From the NCBI GenBank assembly GCA_024224995.1, contig JAAENB010000145.1, forward strand, positions 1 to 10,976: DNA of 10,976 bases, given 5' to 3'. This stretch comes from a bacterium (lineage in GTDB: Bacteria > Spirochaetota > UBA4802 > UBA5550). The notes under the pieces were generated by a model. That model was not told the DNA's origin, ran no database searches, and saw nothing but the letters and a program-made list of their open reading frames with translations. Position numbers and translations under genes: made by a program. Shown here in pieces: positions 1 to 8,683 of the stretch. Every line of letters begins with the position of its first letter. Positions within the stretch are counted from its first letter, which is position 1.

Positions 1-207
1 ACTGAATTCCTAAAAAAGATAGAGCGGTGGGAACCATTTATTAGAAATTCACTACGGTATAATCATTCAAATGCTTTTGCTGAAGGATTAAACAATAAGG
101 TTCGAGTTATTCAGCGAATAGCATATGGCTATAAAGACTTTGATTATTTACGAGTAAAGATTATTCAACAAGTTAATTTTAGACATGTTCGGTCTATTTA
201 TGATTAA
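1..207 (+). CDS. ISL3-family transposase, C-terminal fragment (5' end outside window)
   Basis: Frame 1 is open from the first base to a TAA at 205-207 and encodes the last 68 residues of a transposase. These enzymes (also called the IS204/IS1001/IS1096/IS1165 group) cut and join the ends of their element with a DDE catalytic site. The visible part contains AEGLNNKVRVIQRIAYGYKD, the conserved C-terminal block of the family. Its Glu, residue 28 of the visible piece, should be the third acidic catalytic residue. The stop lies 48 bases before the inferred right end of the element, as is usual for these compact insertion sequences. Whether the gene is intact cannot be judged because the N-terminal part lies outside the window. 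The visible part shows no frameshift or internal stop. Confidence 0.85.
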   Translation, partial: TEFLKKIERWEPFIRNSLRYNHSNAFAEGLNNKVRVIQRIAYGYKDFDYLRVKIIQQVNFRHVRSIYD

Positions 208-217
208 CAAAAAAAAT

Positions 218-255
218 GACACCCTCAAAAAATCCCAACATTTCGGAAAGAGTCC
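218..255. repeat. Probable right terminal inverted repeat of the ISL3 element
   Basis: The + strand sequence ends in TTTCGGAAAGAGTCC at 241-255, whose complement starts GGACTCTTTCCGAAA. An end of this kind is expected for ISL3 elements. The inner boundary at 218 is approximate because the partner repeat is not in the window. Confidence 0.55.
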
Positions 256-263
256 TATTATAT
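256..263. repeat. Candidate 8-bp target-site duplication (one copy)
   Basis: TATTATAT directly follows the inferred end of the insertion sequence. ISL3 elements generally duplicate 8 bp and often insert in AT-rich sites. Only one copy can be seen, so this is a prediction. Confidence 0.35.
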
Positions 264-293
264 ATAGCTTTGTTATCATGCCGTCAAGCTTCA

Positions 294-324
294 GGGAATG
301 AACGCTACCTGTAGGGGAATGAAC
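294..324. repeat. 10-bp direct repeat upstream of argC
   Basis: GGGAATGAAC occurs at 294-303 and again at 315-324. The start-to-start distance is 21 bases, about two helical turns. It lies between the insertion sequence and argC. It could be a pair of operator half-sites or a short duplication. It does not look like a typical ARG box, and I assign no regulator. Confidence 0.4.
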
Positions 325-420
325 AACAATATTTATCAAAAAAAAACCGCTTTACAAAAAATAGGGGCACGGTACAAGGAGAAAGGCGAAAGGCACAAAC
401 CCTTGAACTATCTTAAACAT

Positions 421-424
421 GGAG
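421..424 (+). promoter_or_regulatory. Ribosome binding site that decides the argC start
   Basis: GGAG stands six bases before the ATG at 431. The in-frame ATG at 419 has no Shine-Dalgarno sequence ahead of it, which makes 431 the better start. Confidence 0.7.
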
Positions 425-430
425 TATTGT

Positions 431-1477
431 ATGAAAAACGTAACAATAATCGGGGCAACGGGATTTGGCGGACTGGGACTAATAGAAATACTCCTTCGAC
501 ACCCCGATTTTGCCATCAAACAGCTCATAGCCAGGAAAGACACAGGCATCCCCATAAGCGATGTCTTCCCACACCTCAAAGGACATTGCGACCTGGTAGT
601 GGAATCGCCCGAAAATATAGAATATTCAGGAATAGACCTGGCCTTTTTTTCCACCCCTGACAGGGCAGGAATGACCATGATAAACGACTATTACGAAAAA
701 GGCATAAGGGTGATAGATTATAGCGGAGATTTCCGTTTTCACACCACTGAAGACTATGGTATATACGCCAGGAACAAAGGCATGGAAGACAAACACCTTG
801 CCCCGGAAATAATGAACGAATCCGTATACGGACTGCCGGAAAAAAACGCGGAACAGATTAAAGACGCTAAAGTAGTGGGGAATCCGGGCTGTTATGCTAT
901 CGGCATGATTCTTGGCCTCCTTCCTGCAATAGAAGCTGGCATTATAAACTCCTCCACCATAATAATTGACGGAAAAACCGGTGTTTCAGGCGCGGGAAAG
1001 AATTCGGGAGAAGCCAACCTCTATCCCCAGCGTCATGAAAATGTAAATACCTATAGAGAAGGACATCATCAGCATCTTGTTGAAGTGGAAAATATTATTA
1101 ATGAAGTGGGCAGCAGCAAAAAAAATATACTCTTTATTCCCCACCTGGTACCCATAAACAGAGGAATTCTAAACACAATATACGCGGATGTACAGGAAGG
1201 ATACACAACTGACAAACTACAGGCCCTTTACAGGGATTATTACAAAGATAAACCCTTTGTTCTGGTAACAGACAAATCTCCTCATACAGCCCAGGTTCGA
1301 GGATCAAACAGGTGTGTTGTACGGCCTGCTATTGATCCGCGTACGGGAAAACTTTTTATTGTCTCTGTAATAGATAACCTGTTAAAAGGGCAATCGGGAA
1401 ATGCTGTTCAAAACGCCAATATTATGATGGGATTTGAAGAGACCCGGGGAATTGATGTTCCGGCATTTTACCCGTAA
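431..1477 (+). CDS. argC: N-acetyl-gamma-glutamyl-phosphate reductase
   Basis: ArgC carries out the third step of arginine and ornithine synthesis: NADPH-dependent reduction of N-acetyl-glutamyl-5-phosphate to the semialdehyde in the cytosol. The 348-residue protein has the usual length of the long (type 1) family. The N-terminal nucleotide-binding loop is GATGFGG (residues 8-14). The catalytic Cys154 lies in GNPGCY. An HxH pair (His213/His215) fits the active-site histidines of the family. SGAGK (186-190) and the C-terminal KGQSGNAVQN (319-328) are family signatures. The start at 431 is chosen for its GGAG ribosome binding site; an ATG at 419 would add four residues. No other arg gene is adjacent, so arginine genes appear scattered here. 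No clear promoter was found upstream; the insertion sequence ends about 175 bases ahead and could influence expression. Confidence 0.96.
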   Translation: MKNVTIIGATGFGGLGLIEILLRHPDFAIKQLIARKDTGIPISDVFPHLKGHCDLVVESPENIEYSGIDLAFFSTPDRAGMTMINDYYEKGIRVIDYSGDFRFHTTEDYGIYARNKGMEDKHLAPEIMNESVYGLPEKNAEQIKDAKVVGNPGCYAIGMILGLLPAIEAGIINSSTIIIDGKTGVSGAGKNSGEANLYPQRHENVNTYREGHHQHLVEVENIINEVGSSKKNILFIPHLVPINRGILNTIYADVQEGYTTDKLQALYRDYYKDKPFVLVTDKSPHTAQVRGSNRCVVRPAIDPRTGKLFIVSVIDNLLKGQSGNAVQNANIMMGFEETRGIDVPAFYP

Positions 1478-1487
1478 TATATTTCTC

Positions 1488-1517
1488 TTGACACAGACCC
1501 TTATAATATGAGATAAT
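1488..1517 (+). promoter_or_regulatory. Sigma-70-type extended -10 promoter for ptsI
   Basis: A consensus -35 box TTGACA lies at 1488-1493. An 18-base spacer leads to GATAAT at 1512-1517, which is preceded by TG plus one base (extended -10). Transcription would start near 1524, about 70 bases before ptsI. TATAAT also occurs at 1502-1507 and 1526-1531 but at poor distances from this -35 box. The argC-ptsI gap therefore holds a separate promoter, so ptsI need not depend on read-through from argC. Confidence 0.7.
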
Positions 1518-1596
1518 TCGTAAGTTATAATGTATTGAAAAACTAAAAACCTGTTAAATAATTAGAGTAAAAAGAAGATTAAATAAAGAGAAATCA

Positions 1597-3339
1597 ATGT
1601 CAACAATCATAAAAAGCGGAACTATTGCATCACCGGGAATTAAGATCGGTAAGGCATTTGTTAGCCACGGGAACAAGATCATAATTCCCAAGTATAAAAT
1701 TACAAATGTCGATAAGGAACTTGAACGGTTCGAGTCTGCTATTGAAAAAACAAAGCTCGAAATAAGCCTCATCCAGCAGCAGATTGCTTCCAGTCTTTCA
1801 AAGGATATGGCAGATATTTTTTCCAGTCATTTAATGGTCCTTGAAGATCCCCTTATTGATGAAAAAGCCCGGAAAACCATCCGGGAAGAAAAGCGGAATG
1901 CCGAATGGGTAATAAACGACATTTCCGTTGAACTGATTAACAGCCTCAGCACTATTGAAGATGAATATCTCAAAGAACGAATAATCGACATTTCCGATAT
2001 CAACAAACGAATAATCGGAAATCTCCAAAAAACAGTCACTTCGACCATTACCGACATAAATGAAGAAGTGATCGTCTTTTCTCCGGATCTTACCCCTTCG
2101 GAAACAGCCCTTATGAGCAAAGAATTTGTCCTTGCCTTTGTTACCGATGAAGGTGGAAAAACTTCACATACTGCCATTATGGCTCGGGCTCTTGAAATCC
2201 CGGCAATTGTGGGAACCCGGAACGCCACTTCCATGGTAAAAAGCGGCGATACCGTAATTATTGACGCGGTTCACGGCCAGATCATTGTCAATCCAACAGA
2301 AAAAGAGATCCAGGAATTTAACCGGTACAAAAAAGAATACATTGAGCTGGAGCTGGAACTGGCAAAGCTCACTACCCTGCCGGCACAGACCCTGGACGGA
2401 GAAAATATTTTTATATACGGGAATATTGAAATTCCCGAAGAAAAAAAGATTATTAAAGATCACGGGGCACAGGGAATCGGCCTTCTTCGCTCGGAATTTC
2501 TTTTTCTTGAACCATCAGCACTTCCCGATGAGGAGAAACAATTCCAGGAGTACAAAAAAGTAGTGGAATTCTTCCACCCCTTCCCGGTGACAATACGCAC
2601 AATTGATGTTGGCGGGGACAAAGTATACGCGTATACAACCCCCTATAAAGAAAAAAATCCCTTTCTCGGGTGCCGGGCAATCCGGTTTAGCCTTGAAAAC
2701 CTCGACATTTTCAAGATCCAGCTGCGGGCTATTTTACGGGCCAGCAATTACGGTAATGTTAAGCTTATGTTCCCCATGATAAGTTCGGTTGAAGAATTTA
2801 AAAAAGCGCGAAGCTTTACAGAAGAGGTAATGGAGGATCTTAAGAAAGAAGGCATCCCATTCGACGAAGATATTCCAATCGGTCTTATGATTGAGGTGCC
2901 TTCAGCAGCAATAAACGCGGATATCCTTGCCAAGTACGCCGATTTCTTTTCCATCGGTACAAATGATCTTGTGCAATATCTCCTTGCTGTAGACCGCATC
3001 AATGAAAAAATAGCCTATCTCTATAACCCGTTAAATATCGCTTTTCTTCGCTTCCTCAAACAAATAATGAATGTCTCGCAAGACCTTTCCGTGCCCATAT
3101 CAATATGCGGCCAGATTGCCGGAGAACCGCAATATACCATGGTCCTTCTTGGCCTGGGATACAGGCACTTTTCAATGAGTCCTACATATATGTACCAGGT
3201 AAAAAAAATAATCAGGTCCGTTACAATAGCGGAATGCGAAAAACTGGTTGAGGGACTTTTTAAACTTGAAGATACTGCCGACATTGAAAACAAAGTTCGT
3301 TCTACATTCAGGGAAAAATTCCAGGAAATCCTTTTATAA
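1597..3339 (+). CDS. ptsI: Phosphoenolpyruvate-protein phosphotransferase (PTS enzyme I)
   Basis: Enzyme I starts the phosphotransferase chain: it takes phosphate from phosphoenolpyruvate onto a histidine and passes it to HPr or an NPr-like carrier in the cytosol. The protein has 580 residues, the usual size, in the standard order: an N-terminal HPr-binding and swivelling phospho-His domain, then a PEP-binding barrel. The phosphorylated residue should be His191 in GGKTSHTAIMAR. PEP-binding elements are NPFLGCRAIR (354-363), GTNDL (454-458) and AVDR ending at Arg467. The catalytic Cys504 is in ISICGQIAGE, where most enzymes I have Glu after CG; here it is Gln. There is no N-terminal GAF domain, so this is not the PtsP form. 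No HPr or enzyme II gene is adjacent, so a sugar-transport or a regulatory role cannot be separated from context. The ATG at 1597 is preceded by a weak purine-rich stretch (AAAGAGAAA). Confidence 0.95.
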   Translation: MSTIIKSGTIASPGIKIGKAFVSHGNKIIIPKYKITNVDKELERFESAIEKTKLEISLIQQQIASSLSKDMADIFSSHLMVLEDPLIDEKARKTIREEKRNAEWVINDISVELINSLSTIEDEYLKERIIDISDINKRIIGNLQKTVTSTITDINEEVIVFSPDLTPSETALMSKEFVLAFVTDEGGKTSHTAIMARALEIPAIVGTRNATSMVKSGDTVIIDAVHGQIIVNPTEKEIQEFNRYKKEYIELELELAKLTTLPAQTLDGENIFIYGNIEIPEEKKIIKDHGAQGIGLLRSEFLFLEPSALPDEEKQFQEYKKVVEFFHPFPVTIRTIDVGGDKVYAYTTPYKEKNPFLGCRAIRFSLENLDIFKIQLRAILRASNYGNVKLMFPMISSVEEFKKARSFTEEVMEDLKKEGIPFDEDIPIGLMIEVPSAAINADILAKYADFFSIGTNDLVQYLLAVDRINEKIAYLYNPLNIAFLRFLKQIMNVSQDLSVPISICGQIAGEPQYTMVLLGLGYRHFSMSPTYMYQVKKIIRSVTIAECEKLVEGLFKLEDTADIENKVRSTFREKFQEILL

Positions 3340-3354
3340 TGCTGCTGCGATCAT

Positions 3355-4107
3355 ATGATGAAACTATACCACGAACTGGCTGAGTATTACTACTCAATAG
3401 AAAACAAACATCGAGATATCCATGATGACCTTTCCCTCATACGGTCGCTCCTGCACAACACAAAAGAACCCGCGCTTCTGGACCTGGGCTGCGGTACGGG
3501 GGAACACTTAAACCAGCTCAGTAAATACGGGATCAAGTGTACCGGTATTGACAATAGTGAGGATATGCTGAGAATTGCCCGTCTCAGGTTTCCCGGCAAG
3601 ATCCAATTCCTCAAAAACGATGTTACGGACTTCGACTTTTATGATGAATTCGATATTATTATTTCCCTTTTCGGATCTCTCAACTACCTGGTAGAAAATG
3701 AAGACCTGGACAAAGCCTTCTGGAATGCCTGGAGAGCTCTCAAACCAGGGGGGCTGGGACTTTTTGAAATATGGAACACCTCTCCCATAGCAATGATCAA
3801 GCAAAAAGAAGTAAGCCATGTTTCTACTACCAAATACAATGATACGCTAATAGACAGGGAACGGGGGTTCAGGATCGTTGACAACCCCTCGAAAACGATT
3901 GTTGAAGTGAGTTATAAATATACGGTTATTGACAATTTGGGTTCACAAACGCTCCACGACAGGCATCTCATGAGAACCTTTACCAAAGATGAAATCCTGG
4001 TCTTTTTAAAAAATAACGGCTTCACTGTTCGGCAGGTTTTTGCCAATGCCGTAAAAGAACCCTATAAGGATACCTCGAATAAAATGCTCATATTGTGTTC
4101 CCGGTGA
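3355..4107 (+). CDS. Class I SAM-dependent methyltransferase, substrate unknown
   Basis: The 250-residue protein has a Rossmann-type methyltransferase fold. Motif I is LLDLGCGTGEH (41-51), the S-adenosylmethionine-binding loop. Asp66 in GIDNSEDML should bind the ribose. NDVTDF (88-93) fits the adenine-contact region. FDIIISLFGSLNYL (99-112) and LKPGG (129-133) match later motifs. The C-terminal half is mostly beta-rich and gives no substrate clue; small-molecule, tRNA and protein substrates all remain possible. The gene begins 15 bases after the ptsI stop, so it is probably cotranscribed and may be translationally coupled. The starts ATG 3355 and ATG 3358 are adjacent, and neither has an evident Shine-Dalgarno sequence. 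A hairpin follows 18 bases after the stop. Confidence 0.85.
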   Translation: MMKLYHELAEYYYSIENKHRDIHDDLSLIRSLLHNTKEPALLDLGCGTGEHLNQLSKYGIKCTGIDNSEDMLRIARLRFPGKIQFLKNDVTDFDFYDEFDIIISLFGSLNYLVENEDLDKAFWNAWRALKPGGLGLFEIWNTSPIAMIKQKEVSHVSTTKYNDTLIDRERGFRIVDNPSKTIVEVSYKYTVIDNLGSQTLHDRHLMRTFTKDEILVFLKNNGFTVRQVFANAVKEPYKDTSNKMLILCSR

Positions 4108-4125
4108 ATTGAGTATATATGCACG

Positions 4126-4153
4126 AGAGCCCTGTGGATGTCCACAGGGCTCT
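4126..4153. terminator. Hairpin terminator between convergent operons
   Basis: A perfect 13-bp inverted repeat (AGAGCCCTGTGGA, 4126-4138, and its complement at 4141-4153) is separated by 2 bases. It lies between the methyltransferase stop and the lon stop. On the + strand it is followed by TTAATGTTGTTT, only moderately T-rich, and the - strand side has no T-tract. The position and strong stem suggest a shared terminator for both converging transcripts, although neither tail is ideal. Confidence 0.7.
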
Positions 4154-4182
4154 TAATGTTGTTTACTTGTAATTTATGCAAT

Positions 4183-6630
4183 CTACATCTGGATCGTATT
4201 CTTCTCCGCGTTAGAGTCGCTTAGATTTATCTTCCAGTCTCCAAGAGATTCTTTCCACCTGTCGTACAAAACTTTAGTCTTTTCATGATCCTTGAAAAAC
4301 CTGTCCGGATCTTTCAGGGCCAGGAAAAGTACCTCTTCCATAGTTCCAACGGGGTGAAATGTCATCTGCTCATTTACATAATCGGGTATTTTCTCAAGAT
4401 CTGAGAAATTATCCCTGGGTATTATTACATGTAAAATATCGGCTCTATGGGCGGCCAGAACTTTTTCTTTAAGTCCTCCAATAGGCAGCACCTTGCCCCT
4501 GAGAGTAATCTCACCGGTCATGGCCACATCTCTCCGGATTGCAATACCGCTTAATAGAGAGGCGATAACTACTGCCATTGTAATACCGGCAGAAGGACCG
4601 TCTTTAGGGATCGCCCCTTCCGGAACATGGAGGTGGATATCATTTTTTCCAACAACATCATCATCAATAGAGTAAAACTGCTGGTTTGCTTTAACATAGG
4701 TAAAGGCCGCGCGAGCCGACTCCTGCATTACCTCTCCCAGCTTCCCGGTAAGAGTTATTTCGCCCTTTCCTTTGATGAGCAGCGCTTCAATATGTAAAAT
4801 ATCTCCGCCTACCTCTGTCCAGGCAAGACCGTTCGCCAGACCAACTTCACTGTTCTGTTCTCTTTTTCCGTACTTGTATTTAATAGGACCAAGATATTGT
4901 TTTAAAACGTCTTCAGTAATAGTCTTGGTAAAATCTTTCCCGTTTCTAACAACTTCACGGGCAACCTTTCTGCACACTTTGGCAAGAACCCGTTCCAGGC
5001 TTCGCACTCCGGCTTCCTTGGTATAATGCCTTATGGTAAAAAGCACTGCATCTTCGGAATATTCAATATTCTCAGGCTGTAGTCCATTTTCCCCAATCTG
5101 CTTGTTTAAAAGAAACTTTATCGCGATATTCAGCTTTTCAGGTTCCGTATAACTCGATATCTCGATCAATTCCATCCTGTCCAGCAGCGGCATTGGGATC
5201 TTATGCTGTACATTAGCAGTTGTTATAAACATAACATCTGTCAGGTCATACGGTACTTCCATATAATGATCGCTAAAAGAATTATTCTGCTCCGGATCCA
5301 GCACTTCAAGAAGCGCGGAAGACGGGTCTCCTCTAAAATCCATTGACATTTTGTCAATTTCATCAAGAAGAATAACCGGGTTTACAGTGCCTGATTTCTT
5401 CATCATGTGGATAATTCTTCCGGGAAGGGCGCCTACATAGGTTCGACGGTGTCCCCGTATCTCGGCCTCATCCCTTACCCCGCCAAGAGACATTCGTACG
5501 AATTTCCTGCCAAGAGCCCGTGCCACAGACCTGCCCAGTGATGTTTTTCCAACTCCGGGAGGGCCCACAAAACAAAGAATCGGGCCTTTCAGCTTTTTGG
5601 ATAACTGGCGCACAGCCATGTATTCCACTATTCGTTCTTTTACATCCTCAAGTCCGTAATGATCTTCGTTCAGGATGTCATTTGCCTTTTCAATATCTTT
5701 TATATCCCTGGTCTTCTTATGCCAGGGAACATCTCGCAGCCATTCAATATAGGTTCTCACTACTGCCGATTCCGCAGACATTGGAGGCATCTTTTCCAGG
5801 CGCTTGAGCTCATTGATTGCCTTTGCAGTAGCTTCAGGACTCATTTTGGCTTCTTCAATAGAGTTTTTAAGCTCTGTTATTTCGTCTACCTCTTCATCGC
5901 CCTGCCCCAATTCCTTTCGTATGACCTTAATCTGCTCATTCAGATAATACTCTTTCTGGGTTTTCTCCATCTGCTTGCGAACCTGACCCTGTATCTTTTT
6001 TTCAATATACATGATCTCAATCTCACCATTAATCAATTCGACCAGGCGGGAGATCCTGTCTACAGGATTGCCAATGTCCAGAATAGACTGCTTATATTCA
6101 ATCCGCATCTCCACATGAGAAGCAATAACATCGACCAGTTGTGAGGTATTTTCAATACTTGAAGAGGTCGTAAGCGCCTCTTTCTGGATCTTTTTATTCA
6201 TCTTGATATATTTTTCAAAAGTATCAAGAAGGTTTTTCCGCTGTGCCAGGACATCGGGGCCAACCTCTACTTCACGTTCAATATTTTTTATCCCAACAGT
6301 AAAATGATCGCTTGTAGTATCAAAATCAGAAACATAAGCCCGCCCCACTCCTTCAACAAGAACTTTTATTGTTCCATCAGGAAGCTTTAACAACTGGAGA
6401 ATCTCCGAAACAGTTCCTACATCATATATATCCTTCCGTTCAGGTACGGAAACCTGGGCGTCCTTTTGCGTTGCAAGAAGAATATACCGGTCTCCTTTCA
6501 TGGCCTCATCCAGCGCTTTTACCGACATCTCTCTTCCCACAAAAAGCGGGATTACCATATGAGGAAAGACCACCACATCTCGTAATGGCAATAAGGGATA
6601 TTGTTTATCAAAATCTAAATTCTTTTTCAT
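4183..6630 (-). CDS. lon: ATP-dependent protease La (Lon)
   Basis: Lon is a cytosolic homo-hexamer that unfolds and degrades misfolded proteins and selected regulators. The 815-residue protein has the three standard parts: an N-terminal substrate-binding domain (about 10-200) followed by a coiled region, an AAA+ module and a C-terminal serine protease. Walker A is GPPGVGKT (356-363), Walker B is ILLDEID (420-426), and an arginine finger is likely in PLLDRME. The Ser-Lys dyad is Ser680 in DGPSAG and Lys723 in GGLKEK, matching the spacing in E. coli. A charged tail of about 30 residues follows the protease fold. The ATG at 6630 is chosen because AGGTG lies five bases ahead and the protein then begins like other Lons. 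An upstream in-frame ATG at 6711 would overlap clpX by 65 bases and add a Lys/Arg-rich stretch unlike the family. The gene starts 16 bases after the clpX stop and is the last gene of the cluster. Confidence 0.97.
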   Translation of the reverse strand: MKKNLDFDKQYPLLPLRDVVVFPHMVIPLFVGREMSVKALDEAMKGDRYILLATQKDAQVSVPERKDIYDVGTVSEILQLLKLPDGTIKVLVEGVGRAYVSDFDTTSDHFTVGIKNIEREVEVGPDVLAQRKNLLDTFEKYIKMNKKIQKEALTTSSSIENTSQLVDVIASHVEMRIEYKQSILDIGNPVDRISRLVELINGEIEIMYIEKKIQGQVRKQMEKTQKEYYLNEQIKVIRKELGQGDEEVDEITELKNSIEEAKMSPEATAKAINELKRLEKMPPMSAESAVVRTYIEWLRDVPWHKKTRDIKDIEKANDILNEDHYGLEDVKERIVEYMAVRQLSKKLKGPILCFVGPPGVGKTSLGRSVARALGRKFVRMSLGGVRDEAEIRGHRRTYVGALPGRIIHMMKKSGTVNPVILLDEIDKMSMDFRGDPSSALLEVLDPEQNNSFSDHYMEVPYDLTDVMFITTANVQHKIPMPLLDRMELIEISSYTEPEKLNIAIKFLLNKQIGENGLQPENIEYSEDAVLFTIRHYTKEAGVRSLERVLAKVCRKVAREVVRNGKDFTKTITEDVLKQYLGPIKYKYGKREQNSEVGLANGLAWTEVGGDILHIEALLIKGKGEITLTGKLGEVMQESARAAFTYVKANQQFYSIDDDVVGKNDIHLHVPEGAIPKDGPSAGITMAVVIASLLSGIAIRRDVAMTGEITLRGKVLPIGGLKEKVLAAHRADILHVIIPRDNFSDLEKIPDYVNEQMTFHPVGTMEEVLFLALKDPDRFFKDHEKTKVLYDRWKESLGDWKINLSDSNAEKNTIQM

Positions 6631-6635
6631 TTTAA

Positions 6636-6640
6636 CACCT
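6636..6640 (-). promoter_or_regulatory. Ribosome binding site that decides the lon start
   Basis: On the - strand AGGTG lies five bases before the ATG at 6630, inside the 16-base clpX-lon gap. It supports the shorter lon reading frame over the ATG at 6711, which lies inside clpX. Confidence 0.7.
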
Positions 6641-6646
6641 ATTCTT

Positions 6647-7903
6647 TTAAGCCGACTTTTCTTCCTCTTCGTATATGATCTCCGGTTCTTTTTCTCCCAA
6701 TACCATTGCACCTTCGATAATTATTTTTACCACGTTTTCCTTAGATGGAATATCATACATTAAATCGAGCATCAGCTTTTCAAGCACTGCCCGAAGTCCC
6801 CTGGCTCCGGCTCCCCGCGTAAGCGCGATATTGGCTATCTCTTCAATTGCCTCTTTGGTAAATTCAACTTCTACTCCCTCAAGGTTGAATATTTTCTGGT
6901 ATTGTTTGATAAGCGCGTTCTTGGGTTCCGTTAATATGGCAATAAGCGCGTCTTTGTCGAGCTCGTCCAGTACAGCTACAATTGGTAATCGTCCCACAAA
7001 TTCAGGAATCAATCCGTATTTAACCAGGTCTTCGGGAGACAGATTTTTGAGTACATTTGTATGCTTGTATTCATTAGGAGACTTAATCTCCGCTCCAAAT
7101 CCCAGTGTTTTGTTTCCGATACGGTTTTGAACAACTTTGTCCAGCCCAATAAAAGCACCGCCTACAATAAAAAGGATATTTTTTGTATCAATAGATATAA
7201 ATTCCTGGTGAGGATGCTTCCGTCCTCCCTGGGGCGGTACATTGGCAACTGACCCTTCTATAATTTTTAGAAGTGCCTGCTGTACGCCTTCTCCCGATAC
7301 ATCCCTGGTTATTGAAGGATTGTCCGATTTTCTTGAAATCTTGTCGATCTCATCAACATAAATAATGCCTACTTCCGCTTTTTTCACATCTCCGTCGGCA
7401 TTCTGTATTAACCTGAGCAAAATGTTTTCAACATCCTCGCCCACATACCCTGCTTCAGTCAGGGATGTGGCATCGACAATAGCAAAGGGAACCTGCAATA
7501 TACGGGCCAGCGTCTGGGCCAGTAATGTTTTCCCGGAACCTGTTGGTCCGGTCATAAGAATATTACTCTTTTCAAGCTCCACATCATTCTTAGATATCTT
7601 TGTATTGGTAAAGATCCTCTTATAATGATTATACACCGCAACAGAAAGCGCCTTCTTGGCTTCTTCCTGCCCTATTACATACTGATTTAATATGCTCGCT
7701 ATATCCTTCGGCTTTGGAAGGGTTTTCAGATTGTTGTCGATATTCGCGTTATTGTCATCGGCTACAATCTCATTACACAGTTCTATACACTCATCGCAAA
7801 TATATACATCAGGACCTGCTACTAACTTTTTCACAATCTCCTGGCTTTTTCCACAAAAAGAACAGTACAGTTTTACTTTCTCTTCCTTTTTTCTTGAAGC
7901 CAT
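6647..7903 (-). CDS. clpX: ATP-dependent Clp protease ATP-binding subunit ClpX
   Basis: ClpX is the AAA+ unfoldase that recognises tagged or specific substrates and threads them into the ClpP chamber. The 418-residue protein has the normal length. The N-terminal zinc-binding domain carries Cys14, Cys17, Cys36 and Cys39. Walker A is GPTGSGKT (119-126), Walker B is IIYVDEIDK (180-188). The substrate-gripping pore loop GYVGE is at 152-156 and the RKH loop at 228-230. The ClpP-docking tripeptide is LGF (267-269), the counterpart of IGF in E. coli. The arginine finger is likely Arg305 in PEFVGRLP, and sensor 2 is in GAGARGLR (365-371). A strong GAAGGAGA site (7908-7915) lies four bases upstream. 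The gene starts 67 bases after clpP; a lone TATAAT at 7931-7936 in this gap lacks a -35 box, so cotranscription with clpP is more likely. Confidence 0.98.
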   Translation of the reverse strand: MASRKKEEKVKLYCSFCGKSQEIVKKLVAGPDVYICDECIELCNEIVADDNNANIDNNLKTLPKPKDIASILNQYVIGQEEAKKALSVAVYNHYKRIFTNTKISKNDVELEKSNILMTGPTGSGKTLLAQTLARILQVPFAIVDATSLTEAGYVGEDVENILLRLIQNADGDVKKAEVGIIYVDEIDKISRKSDNPSITRDVSGEGVQQALLKIIEGSVANVPPQGGRKHPHQEFISIDTKNILFIVGGAFIGLDKVVQNRIGNKTLGFGAEIKSPNEYKHTNVLKNLSPEDLVKYGLIPEFVGRLPIVAVLDELDKDALIAILTEPKNALIKQYQKIFNLEGVEVEFTKEAIEEIANIALTRGAGARGLRAVLEKLMLDLMYDIPSKENVVKIIIEGAMVLGEKEPEIIYEEEEKSA

Positions 7904-7970
7904 AGTTTCTCCTTCAAATACTTAATCAAAATTATACGCTGCTGCTAATGGAAAATCCTTACTTCTGCAC

Positions 7971-8555
7971 CTATTCCTTTCTCTCTATTACTTTGTCAAT
8001 AATTCCATACTCTTTTGCTTCTTCTGCTGACATAAAATAATCTCTATCCACATCTTTTTCGATCTTGTCGAAGTTCTGGCCGGAATGATGCGCGTAAATA
8101 TCATTCAGCTTCTTCTTTATGCGAACAATCTCTTTTGCCTGGATCTCTATATCTGTTACCTGCCCCTGGAAACCGCCCATTGGCTGATGGATCATTATCC
8201 GTGAATTGGGCAAAGCCGATCGCTTTTCTGCCGCTCCTGCTGCCAGGAGAAGAGATCCCATTGACGCGGCCTGTCCGATACAGATCGTTGCGACATCAGG
8301 CTTAATATACTGCATGGTATCATATATTGCCAGTCCCGATGATACCACTCCTCCGGGTGAATTGATATAAAGAAAAATATCCTTGTCCGGATCATCTGCT
8401 TCCAGGAACAGCATCTGGGCGATAATCAAAGACGATATATGATCATTTACCTGCTCTCCCAGAAAAATAATTCTATCTTTTAACAGGCGGGAATAAATAT
8501 CATACGAACGTTCTCCCCGGCTTGTTTGTTCTACAACAATTGGCACCAAACTCAT
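7971..8555 (-). CDS. clpP: ATP-dependent Clp protease proteolytic subunit ClpP
   Basis: ClpP forms the double-heptamer serine protease chamber fed by ClpX or similar unfoldases. The 194-residue protein matches the family. The catalytic triad is complete and at the classical positions: Ser98 in GQAASMG, His123 in IMIHQP and Asp172 in DVDRDYF. The oxyanion-hole segment INSPGG (64-69) and the handle helix region are present. The start has GAGGAG upstream (complement of 8562-8568), about seven bases before ATG. A short N-terminal propeptide may be removed, as in many ClpPs. clpX follows after 67 bases and tig precedes after 191 bases, an arrangement common to many bacteria. That longer gap holds dyad symmetries but no clear promoter. 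Confidence 0.98.
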   Translation of the reverse strand: MSLVPIVVEQTSRGERSYDIYSRLLKDRIIFLGEQVNDHISSLIIAQMLFLEADDPDKDIFLYINSPGGVVSSGLAIYDTMQYIKPDVATICIGQAASMGSLLLAAGAAEKRSALPNSRIMIHQPMGGFQGQVTDIEIQAKEIVRIKKKLNDIYAHHSGQNFDKIEKDVDRDYFMSAEEAKEYGIIDKVIERKE

Positions 8556-8598
8556 ACAAATTCTCCTCGATAATAATAAATTAATAAAATTGATAAAA

Positions 8599-8627
8599 AT
8601 TAATGAATATTGATATATACATTAATT
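8599..8627. repeat. AT-rich dyad upstream of clpP
   Basis: AATTAATG (8598-8605) and CATTAATT (8620-8627) form an 8-bp inverted repeat around 14 bases. It lies about 45-70 bases before the clpP start. In such AT-rich sequence this could arise by chance; a regulator site is possible but not supported further. Confidence 0.3.
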
Positions 8628-8670
8628 CGGCATATTTCTTTGTATATCAGCAATCCTTTTTTAGAATAAA

Positions 8671-8683
8671 CTAAATAATTTAG
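8671..8683. repeat. 13-nt palindrome in the tig-clpP gap
   Basis: CTAAATAATTTAG is a perfect palindrome around a central A. It directly abuts the left arm of the larger CCGG-containing inverted repeat at 8684-8733. Its size fits a dimeric DNA-binding protein, but I know no match. Confidence 0.4.

Larger units (their letters stand above)
1..255 (+). mobile_element. Right end of an ISL3-family insertion sequence (left part outside window)
   Basis: The segment holds the C-terminal end of an ISL3-type transposase (1-207), then 48 noncoding bases ending in a likely terminal inverted repeat. Read from outside inward on the - strand, the end begins GGACTCTTTCCGAAATG, which resembles the GG-CTCTTT-type ends of ISL3 elements as I remember them. 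The AT-rich octamer at 256-263 is the expected place for an 8-bp target duplication. The matching left end lies outside the window, so the exact boundary is inferred. The segment is more AT-rich than the genes to its right, as expected for an acquired element. Confidence 0.72.

Noticed and set aside
298..660. A 120-codon + strand frame overlapping the start of argC
   Set aside because: Most of it lies in another frame of the well-supported argC gene and its product has no recognisable domain.
5659..6144. A 161-codon + strand frame within lon
   Set aside because: It is antisense to a conserved part of lon and only reflects that gene's codon pattern.
6631..6711. A 27-residue N-terminal extension of Lon
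   Set aside because: It overlaps clpX, is Lys/Arg-rich unlike other Lons, and a clear ribosome binding site supports the ATG at 6630.
7931..7936. A TATAAT on the - strand before clpX
   Set aside because: There is no -35 box or TG extension, and cotranscription with clpP explains expression.
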